Assembly (NCBI RefSeq): GCF_019793435.1 | Contig: NZ_JAILYH010000002.1 | Coordinates: 62,001-126,000, forward strand | Length of the DNA: 64,000 nucleotides | DNA from: Rhizobium redzepovicii | Lineage (GTDB): Bacteria > Pseudomonadota > Alphaproteobacteria > Rhizobiales > Rhizobiaceae | Direction: 5' to 3' | In this document: piece by piece, positions 32,110-41,986 of the stretch | How positions within the stretch are numbered: position 1 is the stretch's first letter | How the letters are laid out: each line of letters starts with the position of its first letter | Translations under genes and position numbers: made by a program | The notes under the pieces: generated by a model | The model's database searches: none | The model's input: only the letters and a program-made list of their open reading frames with translations | Told to the model about the DNA's origin: nothing

Positions 32110-32171
32110 CGACAAGATGATCGACAATCGAAGGCGCGCCGAGACGCCCTATTCGGCTCTGCAGCCCTACC

Positions 32172-34346
32172 TTACCACCGATACTTAAGGGTCCCCGTCA
32201 TGTTGCGGCCCTGGCCAAGATAGCAGAAGCCCTCGTTGCAGACGGTGTCCCGTTCGTCGGCGATGTTGCGGATATTGAAGGCCGCCGTCAGGCCTTCGTA
32301 TTTCTTGTCGACCGCGCCGAAATCATATGAGGTGGATGCGTCGATGTAGAAGCTCGAGGGGTTCTTCGACGTATTGGCTGTGTCCGTCCAGTTCTCGCTG
32401 ACATAACGAACGCCCGCGCCGACAGACAGGCCATGGAACGGGTTGGTTTCCTGGAACGTATAATTGGCCCAGAGGCTCGCGACGTGCGAGGGTGTCAAGG
32501 CTGGCGTATTGCCCTCGTTTTCACCGCCTCCCGTCACTTCTGACTGGTTATAAGTGTAGGCCGCAATAAGATCCCAGCCATCGGCTACCGCCGCGCGGGC
32601 TTCGAGTTCGATGCCCTTCCCGGTCACTTCACCGATCGATCCATAGGCAAACAACAGCGGATCGACCAGCACCGGCTTGTTCTTTTCGACGATGTGATAG
32701 GCAACGGCCGACAGGAGGATGTCGGAGCCCGGCGGCTGGTATTTCACGCCGAGCTCGTACTGTTCACCCTCTGTCGGCGCCAGGATCTTGCCTGAGGTCG
32801 AACGGTTGGTCACCGGATCGAACGATGTGGCGTAGGAGACGAAGGGAGCAATGCCGTTATCGAAGAGGTAGAGGGCACCGGCTTGCCAGGAGAAGGCGTT
32901 CTTGTCGACCTCCTCCGAGCTGACCGCGGGCAAGGTCGCATCCCGCGTCTGGTTCACCCAGGTCTGCCGGCCACCGAGGTTGAAGCGCCAATTCCCGACC
33001 TCGATCTGATCCATGGCGTAAATGCCGAGCTGCCGCAGGTCGGCATCGGAAGCCAAGATGCTATAGTCCGGCGTGGCGCCCGAGACACCATAGGTCGGAT
33101 TGGCGATATCGAAGTCGAACGCCGGATCAGCAGCACCGGCCCCGTAGCCAAAGCTCGACTGGAGATTGGTGTAGTCGAGCCCGAACAGCATCATATGAGC
33201 CAACGGGCCCGTGTCGAACTTCGCTTCAAGCTGGTTGTCGACCTGGAAAACGTTCATTTCGTCGCGGATCGCATTCGTGCCGCGATGCGCGACAGTCCCG
33301 GTCCAGCTGGTCACGCCAAGATAGCGGGCCTCCAGGTCGAGATGCGAATAACGCAGGTTCTGCCGGAAGGTCAGGCCATTGTCGAATTCGTGTTCGAACT
33401 GATAGCCGATCTGCTGCTGCTTGACCTTCTGGTAGTCGTAGTCGGGATCGCTCGCCCTGAGCTCGTGGATCTTGCCGTCCAAGGTCGTGATCGCACCGAC
33501 GTTGGAGTCGGTCTCGTCCGATTGCGCCAGGCCGTACACCGTGAAAGTCGTGCCCTCGTCAGGCTTCCAGGTAAACGACGGCGCCAGGAAATAGCGGTCG
33601 TCGGCAATGTCGAAATTGGTATCGCCACGACGGGCGAGGCCGACGATGCGATAGAGGAAATCGTCGTTGCCTTCGCTGATCGGCCCGCCGAAATCGAACA
33701 TCCCCTGCACCCGATCCTTGGTGCCGTAGGTAATGCCAACTTCGCGGATCGGCTCCTCGGTCGGGAGCTTCGATATCTTGTTGACGAGGCCGCCCGGCGA
33801 TCCCGCACCGTAGAGAACGGAAACCGGTCCCTTGATCACCTCGACGCGCTGGAGCTGATAGGGATCGGTGCGGAACATGCCATAATTGATATAGGGCTGG
33901 CGCAGGCTGTCACGAAAGTCCCCGACTGTCGTGATGTTGAAGCCGCGAATGTAGATCTGATCGAAGCGCGGATCGAAGCCGTTCGGCCCGGTCGTCACGC
34001 CGGCCGTATAGCGCACAGCCTCGATGATGCTTTGGGCGCCGCGCTGCTCGATTTCCTTCTCGGTGGTGACCGAGATGGAACGCGGCGTCTCGACGAGCGG
34101 CGCGCTGATCTTGGTCGCGCCCGAGCTGTTCTTGGCCGTAACCGACGTCCGGTCCGTCTTGCTATCAGAGGCTGCACCTTGAATGACGATCGGCTCCAAT
34201 GCCGTCGCGGCGCCACCTGTCGCCGCGCTCTGGGCGGCAGCCGGCGAGGCTGCAATACCGATCGCAATCAAAGCTGTCGTGGCAAACAGGCTATTTCTGT
34301 AAACTTGCGATACAATATTAGAAACGTTCAAAAAAACACGCGCCAT
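32172..34346 (-). CDS. fhuA: TonB-dependent ferric-siderophore receptor (FhuA)
   Basis: 724 residues: a signal peptide ending near ASPAAAQ, a TonB-box-like EPIVIQG, the plug domain (about 75-190; SIIEAVRYTAGVTTGPNGFD, RVEVIKGPVSVLYGAGSPGG) and a 22-strand barrel ending in KYRW with the terminal aromatic residue. A cysteine pair near the end (VCNEGFCYLGQG) is typical of FhuA/FpvA-like receptors. It imports ferric vicibactin or similar hydroxamates. The gene is intact, whereas a fhuA pseudogene has been reported beside fhu genes in R. leguminosarum. An IRO-like motif lies upstream. Confidence 0.9.
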   Translation of the reverse strand: MARVFLNVSNIVSQVYRNSLFATTALIAIGIAASPAAAQSAATGGAATALEPIVIQGAASDSKTDRTSVTAKNSSGATKISAPLVETPRSISVTTEKEIEQRGAQSIIEAVRYTAGVTTGPNGFDPRFDQIYIRGFNITTVGDFRDSLRQPYINYGMFRTDPYQLQRVEVIKGPVSVLYGAGSPGGLVNKISKLPTEEPIREVGITYGTKDRVQGMFDFGGPISEGNDDFLYRIVGLARRGDTNFDIADDRYFLAPSFTWKPDEGTTFTVYGLAQSDETDSNVGAITTLDGKIHELRASDPDYDYQKVKQQQIGYQFEHEFDNGLTFRQNLRYSHLDLEARYLGVTSWTGTVAHRGTNAIRDEMNVFQVDNQLEAKFDTGPLAHMMLFGLDYTNLQSSFGYGAGAADPAFDFDIANPTYGVSGATPDYSILASDADLRQLGIYAMDQIEVGNWRFNLGGRQTWVNQTRDATLPAVSSEEVDKNAFSWQAGALYLFDNGIAPFVSYATSFDPVTNRSTSGKILAPTEGEQYELGVKYQPPGSDILLSAVAYHIVEKNKPVLVDPLLFAYGSIGEVTGKGIELEARAAVADGWDLIAAYTYNQSEVTGGGENEGNTPALTPSHVASLWANYTFQETNPFHGLSVGAGVRYVSENWTDTANTSKNPSSFYIDASTSYDFGAVDKKYEGLTAAFNIRNIADERDTVCNEGFCYLGQGRNMTGTLKYRW

Positions 34347-34412
34347 TCTTGGTCCCTACCTCACGGATGCGGGCGGAACCTATGGAGCGGGGGGCCTCTT
34401 GTCAACATAAGA

Positions 34413-34427
34413 TGATTTTTTTCATCA
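34413..34427. promoter_or_regulatory. IRO-like motif upstream of fhuA
   Basis: TGA-N9-TCA within an AT-rich stretch, overlapping a perfect dyad GATGA-TTTTTT-TCATC (34411-34426). A RirA or other iron-regulator site is plausible, 67 bases before fhuA. Confidence 0.45.
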
Positions 34428-34616
34428 CCTTTTAATCGACGAAATTACGGCTTTCGATATTCCCGAAGAGGTTGTGCGCATCACCGGGCGCAGACCGCGC
34501 CCAGGCTTGTGTTTCAACCGCCCAATCGAGACATCGAAGCGGAAGTTACTTTCCCGGGATAATGTTTTCACAAGCCTCGCCCGCTGCAACGCTGGCGCCC
34601 GACTCACCTTGATCAG

Positions 34617-34654
34617 CCTGACCAATTGACAGATATCCTACAAGTATATATGTA
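34617..34654 (+). promoter_or_regulatory. Promoter and candidate operator of the ABC-operon GntR gene
   Basis: TTGACA (34626-34631), 17 bases, TATGTA (34649-34654). The -35 overlaps CCTGACCAATTGA, also found before the TRAP-operon regulator. The dyad TTGATCA-GCC-TGACCAA (34609-34625, one mismatch) abuts the -35, and CTACA-N8-TGTAG overlaps the -10. The rest of the 346-base fhuA/regulator gap shows nothing else clear beyond the IRO-like motif. Confidence 0.5.
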
Positions 34655-34692
34655 GTGCGCATCTTATCGGCGATGCGAGAAAGCGACCCGGC

Positions 34693-35436
34693 ATGACATT
34701 GAAATCGATGAAGCCGCTGACGCGCGCACCCCTGCTGCATGTCTCGGTGCAGGAAAGTCTGCGCGCCTATATCGACGACAATGGGCTGGCGCCCGGAACC
34801 CTGCTTCCGGCGGAAGGCGAGCTTGCCACCCAGCTCGGCGTCAGCCGCAATTCGCTGAGGGAGGGCATCAAGGCGCTGGAATCGCTCGGCGTGCTGGAGA
34901 CACGGCGGGGCGTCGGCATTTTCGTGAAGGCGTTTTCCTTCGAGCCGCTTCTCGACAACCTCGCCTACGGCCTCGGCGGCGCCCTGCGGCAGATCGAGGA
35001 GGTGCTCGAAATCCGGCGCACGCTGGAGGTGGGACTGATCGGCAAGACGATCGATGTGATCGGCGAGGAGGACATCGCCGAACTGCGCGCCACCGTCGAT
35101 CGAATGCGCGCCCATGCCGAGCGCGGCGAAACCTTTGCGGCAGACGACCAGCTGTTCCACCGGCTGCTGTTTCGCTGCCAGGACAACGAGACGCTCGTAC
35201 GGCTGATCGATGTGTTCTGGCTCGCCTTCTACAAGGCGTCGGATTTCGTCAACCTCGAAAATACCGATCCGATGGCGACGTGGCGCGATCACGCCGCGAT
35301 CGTCGATGCGATCGAGGCAAAGGATCTGGAGGAGGCGCGCCGGCGCCTGGATCGCCATTACGAGGGAATTGCCCGGGTGATCGCCAATAACAAGACAAGT
35401 GCAAACATGGGAGGAACGCATGAAAAGACTGTCTAG
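34693..35436 (+). CDS. GntR-family (FadR subfamily) transcriptional regulator
   Basis: 247 residues: a winged HTH (about 15-80; LLPAEGELATQLGVSRNSLREG) and an FCD effector domain (about 95-235) with LFHRLLFRCQDNE and WRDHAAIVDAIEA supplying the metal-binding histidines. It is first in the operon with the ABC importer and DapA-type aldolase; its 3' end overlaps the binding-protein gene by 17 bases. Likely a repressor released by an imported acidic ligand or its breakdown product. The ribosome site is weak, so the second methionine (residue 7) could be the start. Confidence 0.87.
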   Translation: MTLKSMKPLTRAPLLHVSVQESLRAYIDDNGLAPGTLLPAEGELATQLGVSRNSLREGIKALESLGVLETRRGVGIFVKAFSFEPLLDNLAYGLGGALRQIEEVLEIRRTLEVGLIGKTIDVIGEEDIAELRATVDRMRAHAERGETFAADDQLFHRLLFRCQDNETLVRLIDVFWLAFYKASDFVNLENTDPMATWRDHAAIVDAIEAKDLEEARRRLDRHYEGIARVIANNKTSANMGGTHEKTV

Positions 35437-37018
35437 ATTATCCGCTGTCGCGCTTGGCGCCCTGCTGTCGACAACAGCCATTCCGGCTCTTGTCGTTTCG
35501 GGCGCCGCGATTCAGGCTGAGGCCGCCACCCTGTCCGGCGGCTTCGATGTCGGTCCGGGAGGCTTCCAGGGCAACTTCAATCCGCTGGCGGCGACCGCCG
35601 GCTTCACCTGGCTCAGCATCTATTACGAACCGCTGATCACCTATGACGAGAAGTTGCAGAAAGTCGTCGGCGCGCTGGCGAACGCCTACGAGGTCAGCCC
35701 GGACCAGCTGACCTACACGTTCAAGCTCGCCGACGCCAAATGGCATGATGGCAAGCCCTTTACCGCCAAGGATGCGAAATTCACCCTGGGCCTTGCGACG
35801 GATGCGAAAACCGGCTCGGTGCTCGCGGCCCGGCTGAAGGGCATATCGTCCGTCGAGACGCCGGACGATCACACCGTCGTCATCAAGCTTAGCGCACCCA
35901 GCAGCAGTTTTCTCGACACGATGACCAAGGTGATGATGCTGCCCGAGCATGCGCTCGCCGCCATACCGGCCGACCAGTTGGCAAAGAACACCTGGTGGTC
36001 CACCGCGCCGATCGGCACCGGTCCCTTCAAATTCACCAAATACGTCTCGGATCAGTATGTCGATCTTGCCGCAAACACCGATTATCGCGGTGGCAAACCG
36101 GCACTGGAGCGCGTCATCAATCGCTATTTCGCCAACCCGGCCGCAGCGATCGCGGCGCTGAGATCCGGCGAAATCCAGTTCACCTATGTCGATTCCAACG
36201 ACGTGCCGACCTTCAAGGACAACAAGGACTTCAAGGTCATCGAAGGCAACTCTTTCGTGGTCAACTATCTGGGCTTCAACCACGATTCCCCGATCTGGAA
36301 GGATCTGCGCATCCGCCAGGCGGTGATGTATGCGATCAATCGCGATGCCATCATCCAGAGCCTCTATGGCGGCGCGGCCAAACCGGCCAACTGCGCTTAT
36401 GTCGCCGAACAGCTGATACCCCAAGGCATCGACAGCTACGCCTACGATCCCGAGAAGGCCAAGCAACTGCTTAAGGAAGCCGGCTGGGATCAGATCAACG
36501 GCGGCAAGCCGATCACGCTTCTGACCTATTACACCACGCCGCTTGCCACCAACGTCCTTGCCGCAGTCCAGGCGATGCTTGCCCAGGTCGGTATCAACAT
36601 CGTGCCGCGCGCCGTCGATGCGCCGACCTATAATAGCATCGTGCTCAATGCGACGCCGGATATTGCCCAGTTCCAGATGGTTTATGCCGGGCTGCAGAAC
36701 GGGCCGGATGCCGGAAGCATCAATGTCGGCCTCAACGAGAAGCAGATCCCTCCGGCCGGACCGAATGTCGCCAGGGTTCGCATGCCCGACCTCACCAAGG
36801 CACTCGATAGTGCGTTGGCCGAGCCTGATAGCACAAAGCGGGATGCCGCCTACCAGGACGTCTGCAAGGTGATGAACACGAACCTGCCCTGGGCGACGCT
36901 CTGGGTGGCAAACCGCTACGGCATCGTCTCGACCAAGGTGAAGGATTTCGTCTGGACGCCGGCGCCGGGCGGCGGCCCCTACCAGGCCAACCCGCAGAAA
37001 TGGTCGATCGCCGAATAG
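35420..37018 (+). CDS. ABC transporter substrate-binding protein, family 5 (peptide/opine type)
   Basis: 532 residues. A signal peptide of about 42 residues ends near IQAEAA. The mature protein has family-5 features: ITYDEKLQKVVGALANAYEVS, KWHDGKPFTAKDAKFTLGLA and an RQAVMYAINRDAIIQSLYGGAAKPA segment. It binds oligopeptides, opines or similar ligands in the periplasm. GGGAGGAA sets the start at 35420. A strong UUCG hairpin follows the stop, as often between abundant binding proteins and their permeases. Confidence 0.88.
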   Translation: MKRLSRLSAVALGALLSTTAIPALVVSGAAIQAEAATLSGGFDVGPGGFQGNFNPLAATAGFTWLSIYYEPLITYDEKLQKVVGALANAYEVSPDQLTYTFKLADAKWHDGKPFTAKDAKFTLGLATDAKTGSVLAARLKGISSVETPDDHTVVIKLSAPSSSFLDTMTKVMMLPEHALAAIPADQLAKNTWWSTAPIGTGPFKFTKYVSDQYVDLAANTDYRGGKPALERVINRYFANPAAAIAALRSGEIQFTYVDSNDVPTFKDNKDFKVIEGNSFVVNYLGFNHDSPIWKDLRIRQAVMYAINRDAIIQSLYGGAAKPANCAYVAEQLIPQGIDSYAYDPEKAKQLLKEAGWDQINGGKPITLLTYYTTPLATNVLAAVQAMLAQVGINIVPRAVDAPTYNSIVLNATPDIAQFQMVYAGLQNGPDAGSINVGLNEKQIPPAGPNVARVRMPDLTKALDSALAEPDSTKRDAAYQDVCKVMNTNLPWATLWVANRYGIVSTKVKDFVWTPAPGGGPYQANPQKWSIAE

Positions 37019-37040
37019 GCGTTTTCCGGGAAAACCTTTG

Positions 37041-37060
37041 AGGGTGGCTTCGGCCACCCT
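37041..37060 (+). terminator. UUCG-capped hairpin after binding-protein gene
   Basis: AGGGTGGC-TTCG-GCCACCCT, perfect 8-bp stem with an extra-stable tetraloop, no T-run. Probably a message-stabilising or attenuating structure rather than a full terminator. A tandem copy of CTGACAAGACGGC follows (37060-37083). Confidence 0.6.
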
Positions 37061-37090
37061 GACAAGACGGCCTGACAAGACGGATTGCCG

Positions 37091-38050
37091 ATGCTCCAAT
37101 ACAGTCTCAGACGCCTGATCATAGGAATAGGCATGCTCGTCGCCCTGAGCATGCTGATCTTCCTGCTGCTGCGCCTGACACCCGGCGATCCGATCGATGC
37201 CTATATCGATCCGAACCTGCCGATGTCGCCGTCGGATCTTGCCGATCTGCGCCGACGCCTCGGGCTCGACCAGCCCTTGCCCGTCCAGTATCTGGGCTGG
37301 CTGCAGCAGGCACTGGCGGGCAATCTCGGTTATTCGATCAAGCGTCTCGACCAGCCAGTTCTTGGTCTGGTACTGTCGCGGATCGGGCCGACGGTGCTGT
37401 TGATGGGCACCGCACTTGCCTTCGCCATCATAGCCGGCATCGCCTGCGGGGTGATCGGCGCCGTCCGCCGCAATTCGCTTGCCGATCTCTCCTTGTCGGT
37501 GACAGCGCTTGCCGGCATTTCGAGCCCTGCATTCCTCAGCGCGCTGATCGGCCTCTATATCTTCTCCGTCCGTCTGCACTGGATGCCGTCAGGCGGCATG
37601 CTGACGCCGGGCGAGGAGTTCTCGGTGGGCGATCTCCTCCACCATCTGATCCTGCCGGCGGCACTTCTGTCTGTCGCGCAAGCCGCATTGATCATGCGTT
37701 ACATGCGCGCTTCGCTGCTCGAAGTCCTGAACCAGGATTACGTGCGCACAGCCCGCGCCAAGGGCGTTCGCGAGTTCTGGGTCATCACCAAGCATGCCTT
37801 GCGCAATGCGCTTCTTCCCATCGTCACCCTGATCGGCTCCACCATCGGGCTTGCGATCGGCGGCGCCATCTTCATCGAGAGCGTTTTCAATTGGCCCGGC
37901 ATGGGTCTTTTGCTCGTCGATGCCGTACAGACGCGCGACTACCCCGTCATCATGGGCGCGACGCTGATCATCGGCGCCTGCGTTATCACAGTCAACCTTC
38001 TGACCGACATCACCTATGCGGTCGTCGACCCGCGCATCAAGGTGGGCTGA
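37091..38050 (+). CDS. ABC transporter permease (DppB/OppB type)
   Basis: 319 residues with about six membrane helices. The N-terminus is typical of DppB/OppB ([32 protein letters not shown]). The coupling helix EAA motif is [28 protein letters not shown], and [21 protein letters not shown] closes the protein. ATG 37091 is preferred to a TTG two codons earlier. It pairs with the next permease, which starts three bases after its stop. Confidence 0.9.
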   Translation: MLQYSLRRLIIGIGMLVALSMLIFLLLRLTPGDPIDAYIDPNLPMSPSDLADLRRRLGLDQPLPVQYLGWLQQALAGNLGYSIKRLDQPVLGLVLSRIGPTVLLMGTALAFAIIAGIACGVIGAVRRNSLADLSLSVTALAGISSPAFLSALIGLYIFSVRLHWMPSGGMLTPGEEFSVGDLLHHLILPAALLSVAQAALIMRYMRASLLEVLNQDYVRTARAKGVREFWVITKHALRNALLPIVTLIGSTIGLAIGGAIFIESVFNWPGMGLLLVDAVQTRDYPVIMGATLIIGACVITVNLLTDITYAVVDPRIKVG

Positions 38051-38052
38051 TC

Positions 38053-38931
38053 ATGCTGGCACGCGCCCCCCAACGCCGCAGCCCGGGGCCGCTTGCCCGC
38101 GCCTCCAGCCGTTTCCTGATCAACCGCGCAGCGGTTGCCGGCATCTGCATGGCCGTTCCGATGCTGCTGCTGATCCTTTCCTATCCGCTCTGGTGGACTT
38201 TCCAGCCGAATGACATCGATCTTCTGGCGATGAACAGCGGCCCGAGCACAACGCACTGGTTCGGAACCGACGGCGTCGGCCGCGATGTCTTCGCGCGCGT
38301 GCTCGAAGGCGGCCGGATCTCGCTGCTGGTCGCCATCGCATCGACCGCGCTTTCGGCGGTCATCGGTTTTCTGTTTGGAGCGATCTCGGCACTTGCGGGC
38401 CGGTGGGCGGACGCCGTCTCGATGCGCTTCATCGATCTGGTGATGACCCTGCCGCCCGTCATCTTCCTGCTCGTGCTCGCTTCGATCGCCGGCACCGGAA
38501 TCTGGCCGACGGTGCTGGTCATCTCACTGCTCTCCTGGCCGCTGCTGGCCCGGATGATCCGCTCCCGGCTGCTGGAATTGCGCGAGCGCGACTTCGTCCT
38601 GGCCGCTCGCGGCATGGGCGCCGGCATCGGACATCTGCTCTTCCGCCACGGCCTGCCGAACTCGATCGATATCCTCGTGGTCTACGCGACGCTGCAAATC
38701 GCCAATGCCATCCTGCTCGAGGCGGGCCTCTCCTTCCTCGGTCTCGGCATCGCGCCGCCGGCGGCTAGCTGGGGCAACATGCTGAACGCGGCCCGCTCGA
38801 CCGCCGTGCTCGAACAATATCCGTGGCAATGGCTCTTCCCCGGCGGCGCGCTGATCCTTGCCGTGCTTGCGATCAACTTCATCGGCGATGGCCTCAGAGA
38901 TGCCTTCGACCCGCGTACCGAATTGAACTGA
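38053..38931 (+). CDS. ABC transporter permease (DppC/OppC type)
   Basis: 292 residues with the DppC/OppC features: [20 protein letters not shown] after helix 1, the EAA-type loop [21 protein letters not shown], and [23 protein letters not shown] near the end. It forms the heterodimeric channel with the preceding permease. The start at 38053 overlaps no upstream coding, separated by three bases from the previous stop. Confidence 0.9.
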   Translation: MLARAPQRRSPGPLARASSRFLINRAAVAGICMAVPMLLLILSYPLWWTFQPNDIDLLAMNSGPSTTHWFGTDGVGRDVFARVLEGGRISLLVAIASTALSAVIGFLFGAISALAGRWADAVSMRFIDLVMTLPPVIFLLVLASIAGTGIWPTVLVISLLSWPLLARMIRSRLLELRERDFVLAARGMGAGIGHLLFRHGLPNSIDILVVYATLQIANAILLEAGLSFLGLGIAPPAASWGNMLNAARSTAVLEQYPWQWLFPGGALILAVLAINFIGDGLRDAFDPRTELN

Positions 38932-38954
38932 ACTGACAATCGAAAGAAGCGAAA

Positions 38955-39872
38955 ATGACAAAATTCAAGGGTGTCGTCCCCCCCGTCGTAACGCCGCTCA
39001 ATCCGGATCTCACCGTCGACTACCTCTCCTATACCAGGGTACTCGAACATCTGATCGATGCCCGCTGCCACGGCGTATTCGTGCTCGGCTCGACCAGCGA
39101 AGTCATCTTCCATGACGAAAAGACCCGCCGCGAAATCATCGAGCATTCCGCCAAGGTGGTGAATGGCCGCGTGCCGCTGATCGTCGGCGTCATCGATCCG
39201 ACCACCGATCGGGTCATCGCCCATTCGAAGGTCGCAAAGGCCGCCGGCGCCGACGCTGTGGTCGTGACCGCCCCGTTCTATACGGTCACCAGCCAGTCCG
39301 AGATCCTCGATCATTTCCGTTATGTCAGAGATGCGGTGGACGTTCCGCTGATCGCCTACGACATTCCGGTCTGCGTTCACGTCAAGCTGCAGCGCCAGAC
39401 CGTGGTCACGCTCGCCAGGGAAGGCGCCATCATCGGCCTCAAGGATTCCAGCGGCGACGACGGCAACTTTCGTTATGCGCTCCTCGATCTCGCCGAGCAC
39501 AAGGACGTCTTCCTGATGACCGGCTCCGAGATCGTCGTCGACACCGCCCTGCTGATGGGCGCCCACGGCGTCGTTCCCGGCATCGCCAATGTCGATCCGC
39601 ACGGCTATGTCAGGCTCTGGGAAGCCGCGCAGCGCGGCGACTGGGCCGCAGCCAGGAAAGAGCAGGAGCGGCTCTGCCGCCTGTTCGAAATCGTCTGGGT
39701 CGCCCAGGGCCGCGTCAGCGGCGGCGCAGCGGGCATCGGCGCGTTCAAGACCGCCATGCAAAGCCTCGGCATCATCGACAGCGCCGTCATGCCGCGACCG
39801 CGCGCCTCCCTCAACGATGCGGAAACCGCAAGGATCGACGAGATACTGCGCGCAACCGGCCTGTTGAACTGA
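38955..39872 (+). CDS. DapA/NanA-family aldolase-lyase
   Basis: 305-residue (beta/alpha)8 enzyme of the dihydrodipicolinate synthase/N-acetylneuraminate lyase family. The Schiff-base lysine is in [13 protein letters not shown] and the proton-shuttle tyrosine in LIAYDIPV. The pyruvate-carboxylate loop, usually GTTGE, reads GSTSE. Such enzymes cleave or form 2-keto acids with pyruvate. It lies inside an ABC-importer operon, so a catabolic aldolase or dehydratase for the imported acid is more likely than lysine synthesis. Substrate unresolved. Confidence 0.85.
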   Translation: MTKFKGVVPPVVTPLNPDLTVDYLSYTRVLEHLIDARCHGVFVLGSTSEVIFHDEKTRREIIEHSAKVVNGRVPLIVGVIDPTTDRVIAHSKVAKAAGADAVVVTAPFYTVTSQSEILDHFRYVRDAVDVPLIAYDIPVCVHVKLQRQTVVTLAREGAIIGLKDSSGDDGNFRYALLDLAEHKDVFLMTGSEIVVDTALLMGAHGVVPGIANVDPHGYVRLWEAAQRGDWAAARKEQERLCRLFEIVWVAQGRVSGGAAGIGAFKTAMQSLGIIDSAVMPRPRASLNDAETARIDEILRATGLLN

Positions 39873-39880
39873 GCCGGCCG

Positions 39881-40897
39881 ATGGAACAGGCGACCGAACC
39901 GTTGCTCGACATCAGAGGATTGCGAACGATCTTCCGCATCCGCGGCGGCGAGATCGCGGCGGTCAATGATATAGACCTGACCGTCGCCGCCGGCGAGACG
40001 CTGGCGCTCGTCGGCGAATCCGGCTCCGGCAAGTCCGTCACCAGCCTGTCGGTCATGCGGCTGCTGACGCGCAACATCGGTGTGATCGCCGCCGGCAGCA
40101 TCCGCCTGACGACGAGAAGCGGCACGGTCCGGGATCTTGTTTCGCTTGATGAAGAGAGCATGCGCAGGATCAGGGGCGACGAGATCGGCATGGTGTTCCA
40201 GGAGCCGATGTCGAGCCTCAATCCCGTTTTCACGATCGGCGACCAGATCGCCGAGCCGATCCGCATCCATCGCGGCGCGAACCGGAAGACGGCAATGAAC
40301 GCAGCCGTCGCCTTGCTGGAAAGCGTCGGCATACCGGATGCCCGGCGCCGTGCCGGCCAATACCCGCACGAATTGTCGGGCGGCATGCGCCAGCGCGCCA
40401 CCATCGCCATGGCGCTCGCCTGCGATCCGGCGCTGCTGATCGCCGATGAGCCGACCACGGCGCTCGACGTGACGATCCAGGCGCAAATCCTCGATCTGCT
40501 GCTCAAGCTGCAGCGCGAGCGCGGCATGGCCATGCTCTTCGTCACCCACAATCTCGGCGTGGTCGCCGAAATCGCCCATCGCGTCGCGGTGATGTATGCC
40601 GGAAGGATTGTCGAAGAAGGGCCGGTCGGCGAGGTTTTCCGCAATCCGAAGCACCCCTACACGATGGGCCTTCTTGCCTCCATGCCGCGCCTCGGCGACG
40701 CATCGCGGATGAAACAGGCGGGCGAAAAACTCTCTGCCATTCCCGGCATGGTCCCGAGCCTGATGAACATGCCGAGCGGCTGCGCCTTTTCCCCGCGCTG
40801 CAAATTCGCCATCGATGCATGCCGCGCCGCGATTCCGGCACTCGAACAGATCAATCCGCGACACCGCAGCCGCTGCATCAGATGGCAGGAGATCTAG
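39881..40897 (+). CDS. ABC transporter ATP-binding protein (DppD/OppD type)
   Basis: 338 residues: Walker [10 protein letters not shown]-loop [10 protein letters not shown], signature LSGGMRQR, Walker [13 protein letters not shown], and H-loop VTHNLG. The C-terminal oligopeptide-transporter extension ([16 protein letters not shown]) carries the cysteine pattern of DppD/OppD proteins, which can hold an Fe-S cluster. It supplies one of two nucleotide-binding subunits to the adjacent importer. It is followed immediately by the second ATPase gene. Confidence 0.9.
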   Translation: MEQATEPLLDIRGLRTIFRIRGGEIAAVNDIDLTVAAGETLALVGESGSGKSVTSLSVMRLLTRNIGVIAAGSIRLTTRSGTVRDLVSLDEESMRRIRGDEIGMVFQEPMSSLNPVFTIGDQIAEPIRIHRGANRKTAMNAAVALLESVGIPDARRRAGQYPHELSGGMRQRATIAMALACDPALLIADEPTTALDVTIQAQILDLLLKLQRERGMAMLFVTHNLGVVAEIAHRVAVMYAGRIVEEGPVGEVFRNPKHPYTMGLLASMPRLGDASRMKQAGEKLSAIPGMVPSLMNMPSGCAFSPRCKFAIDACRAAIPALEQINPRHRSRCIRWQEI

Positions 40898-41851
40898 ATG
40901 AGCGCACCGCTGCTCTCCGTCCGCGACCTCTCGAAACATTATACGTCCCGCGGCACGCGGCTGAACATTCTTGAGGGCATCTCCTTCGACATCGGCAAGG
41001 GGGAGGTCGTCGGGCTTGTCGGCGAATCCGGCAGCGGAAAGACCACGATCGGGCGTTCCGTCCTTCGGCTGGTCGAACCTTCCTCAGGCAGTGTCCGCTT
41101 CGACGGGCAGGAACTCACCGGACTTTCCGCCTCGGCGTTGAGGCGGCAACGGCCGCGCATGCAGTATATTTTCCAGGACCCTTTCGCCAGTTTGTCGCCG
41201 CGCATGACGATCGGCGAGATCCTGACGGAGGGCCTGAAGATCCAGGGGATCGGATCGACACGCGACAGGCTTGAACGAGCGCAAGCCGCGTTGGCCCAGG
41301 TCGATCTGCCTGCCGATGCGATCCATCGCTACGCGCATGAATTTTCCGGCGGCCAGCGCCAGCGCATCGGCATCGCCCGGGCATTGACCTTGTCGCCGGA
41401 ATTCATCGTCGCCGACGAACCGGTCTCGGCCCTCGACGTCTCGATCCAGGCGCAGGTGATCAACCTCTTGCGCGAGCTGCAGCAGCGGCTTGGGCTTACC
41501 ATGCTGTTCATCTCGCATGACCTCGCCGTCGTCGAATATATTTGCGACCGGGTGATCGTGCTCTATCTCGGTCGCATCATGGAGATCGCCGCAAGTGCCG
41601 ATCTCTATGCGAGACCGCAGCATCCCTATACGCGCGCGCTTCTCTCGGCGATCCCTTCACCCGATCCGGATGCCCGCCGTGACAGGCAGATCCTGAAAGG
41701 CGATATTCCAAGCCCGGCCGATCCGCCGAGCGGATGCGTCTTTCGCACGCGCTGTCCGAGTGCGCTCGATGCCTGTGCCGCCGCCGTTCCGCCATTGCGG
41801 GAAATCGCGCCCGGCCATTTCAAGGCCTGCATCCGCGACGACCTCAACTGA
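40898..41851 (+). CDS. ABC transporter ATP-binding protein (DppF/OppF type)
   Basis: 317 residues starting on the base after the preceding stop codon. Walker A GESGSGKTT, Q-loop FQDPFASLSPRM, signature FSGGQRQRIG, Walker B FIVADEPVSALD, H-loop ISHDLA, and the C-terminal GCVFRTRCPSALDAC. It completes the importer of 35420-41851, giving one binding protein, two permeases and two ATPases. Confidence 0.9.
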   Translation: MSAPLLSVRDLSKHYTSRGTRLNILEGISFDIGKGEVVGLVGESGSGKTTIGRSVLRLVEPSSGSVRFDGQELTGLSASALRRQRPRMQYIFQDPFASLSPRMTIGEILTEGLKIQGIGSTRDRLERAQAALAQVDLPADAIHRYAHEFSGGQRQRIGIARALTLSPEFIVADEPVSALDVSIQAQVINLLRELQQRLGLTMLFISHDLAVVEYICDRVIVLYLGRIMEIAASADLYARPQHPYTRALLSAIPSPDPDARRDRQILKGDIPSPADPPSGCVFRTRCPSALDACAAAVPPLREIAPGHFKACIRDDLN

Positions 41852-41861
41852 TCCGTCATCC

Positions 41862-41974
41862 AGAGCATGATGCCGAAAAGTGTGAGCGGTTTTCGGGCGA
41901 AATCATGCTCTAACTCTCTAATTTAGAACAGGATTCAGATGTTAGACCAACCGGGCCTAAAACCATCCTGTTCT
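41862..41974. repeat. RIME-type intergenic repeat
   Basis: Two perfect 10-bp stem modules: AGAGCATGAT (41862) with ATCATGCTCT (ending 41911), and AGAACAGGAT (41925) with ATCCTGTTCT (ending 41974). This two-hairpin layout is that of the Rhizobium intergenic mosaic element. It separates the ABC genes from the second aldolase gene. Confidence 0.85.
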
Positions 41975-41986
41975 GGGGGAAAACAG

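Noticed and set aside
32053..32168. Protein-like sequence upstream of the fhuA stop (frame reading THQAVKVDGLVGDKMIDNRR)
   Set aside because: Too short, no start codon or ribosome site, and its regularity comes from the palindrome.
32172..34346. fhuA as pseudogene
   Set aside because: A fhuA pseudogene is known beside fhu genes in R. leguminosarum, but this frame is full length with signal peptide, plug and terminal aromatic residue.
35438..37579. 713-codon antisense frame across the binding protein and permease genes
   Set aside because: Shadow frame rich in Arg, Asp and Gly with no recognisable motifs; the plus-strand proteins are certain.
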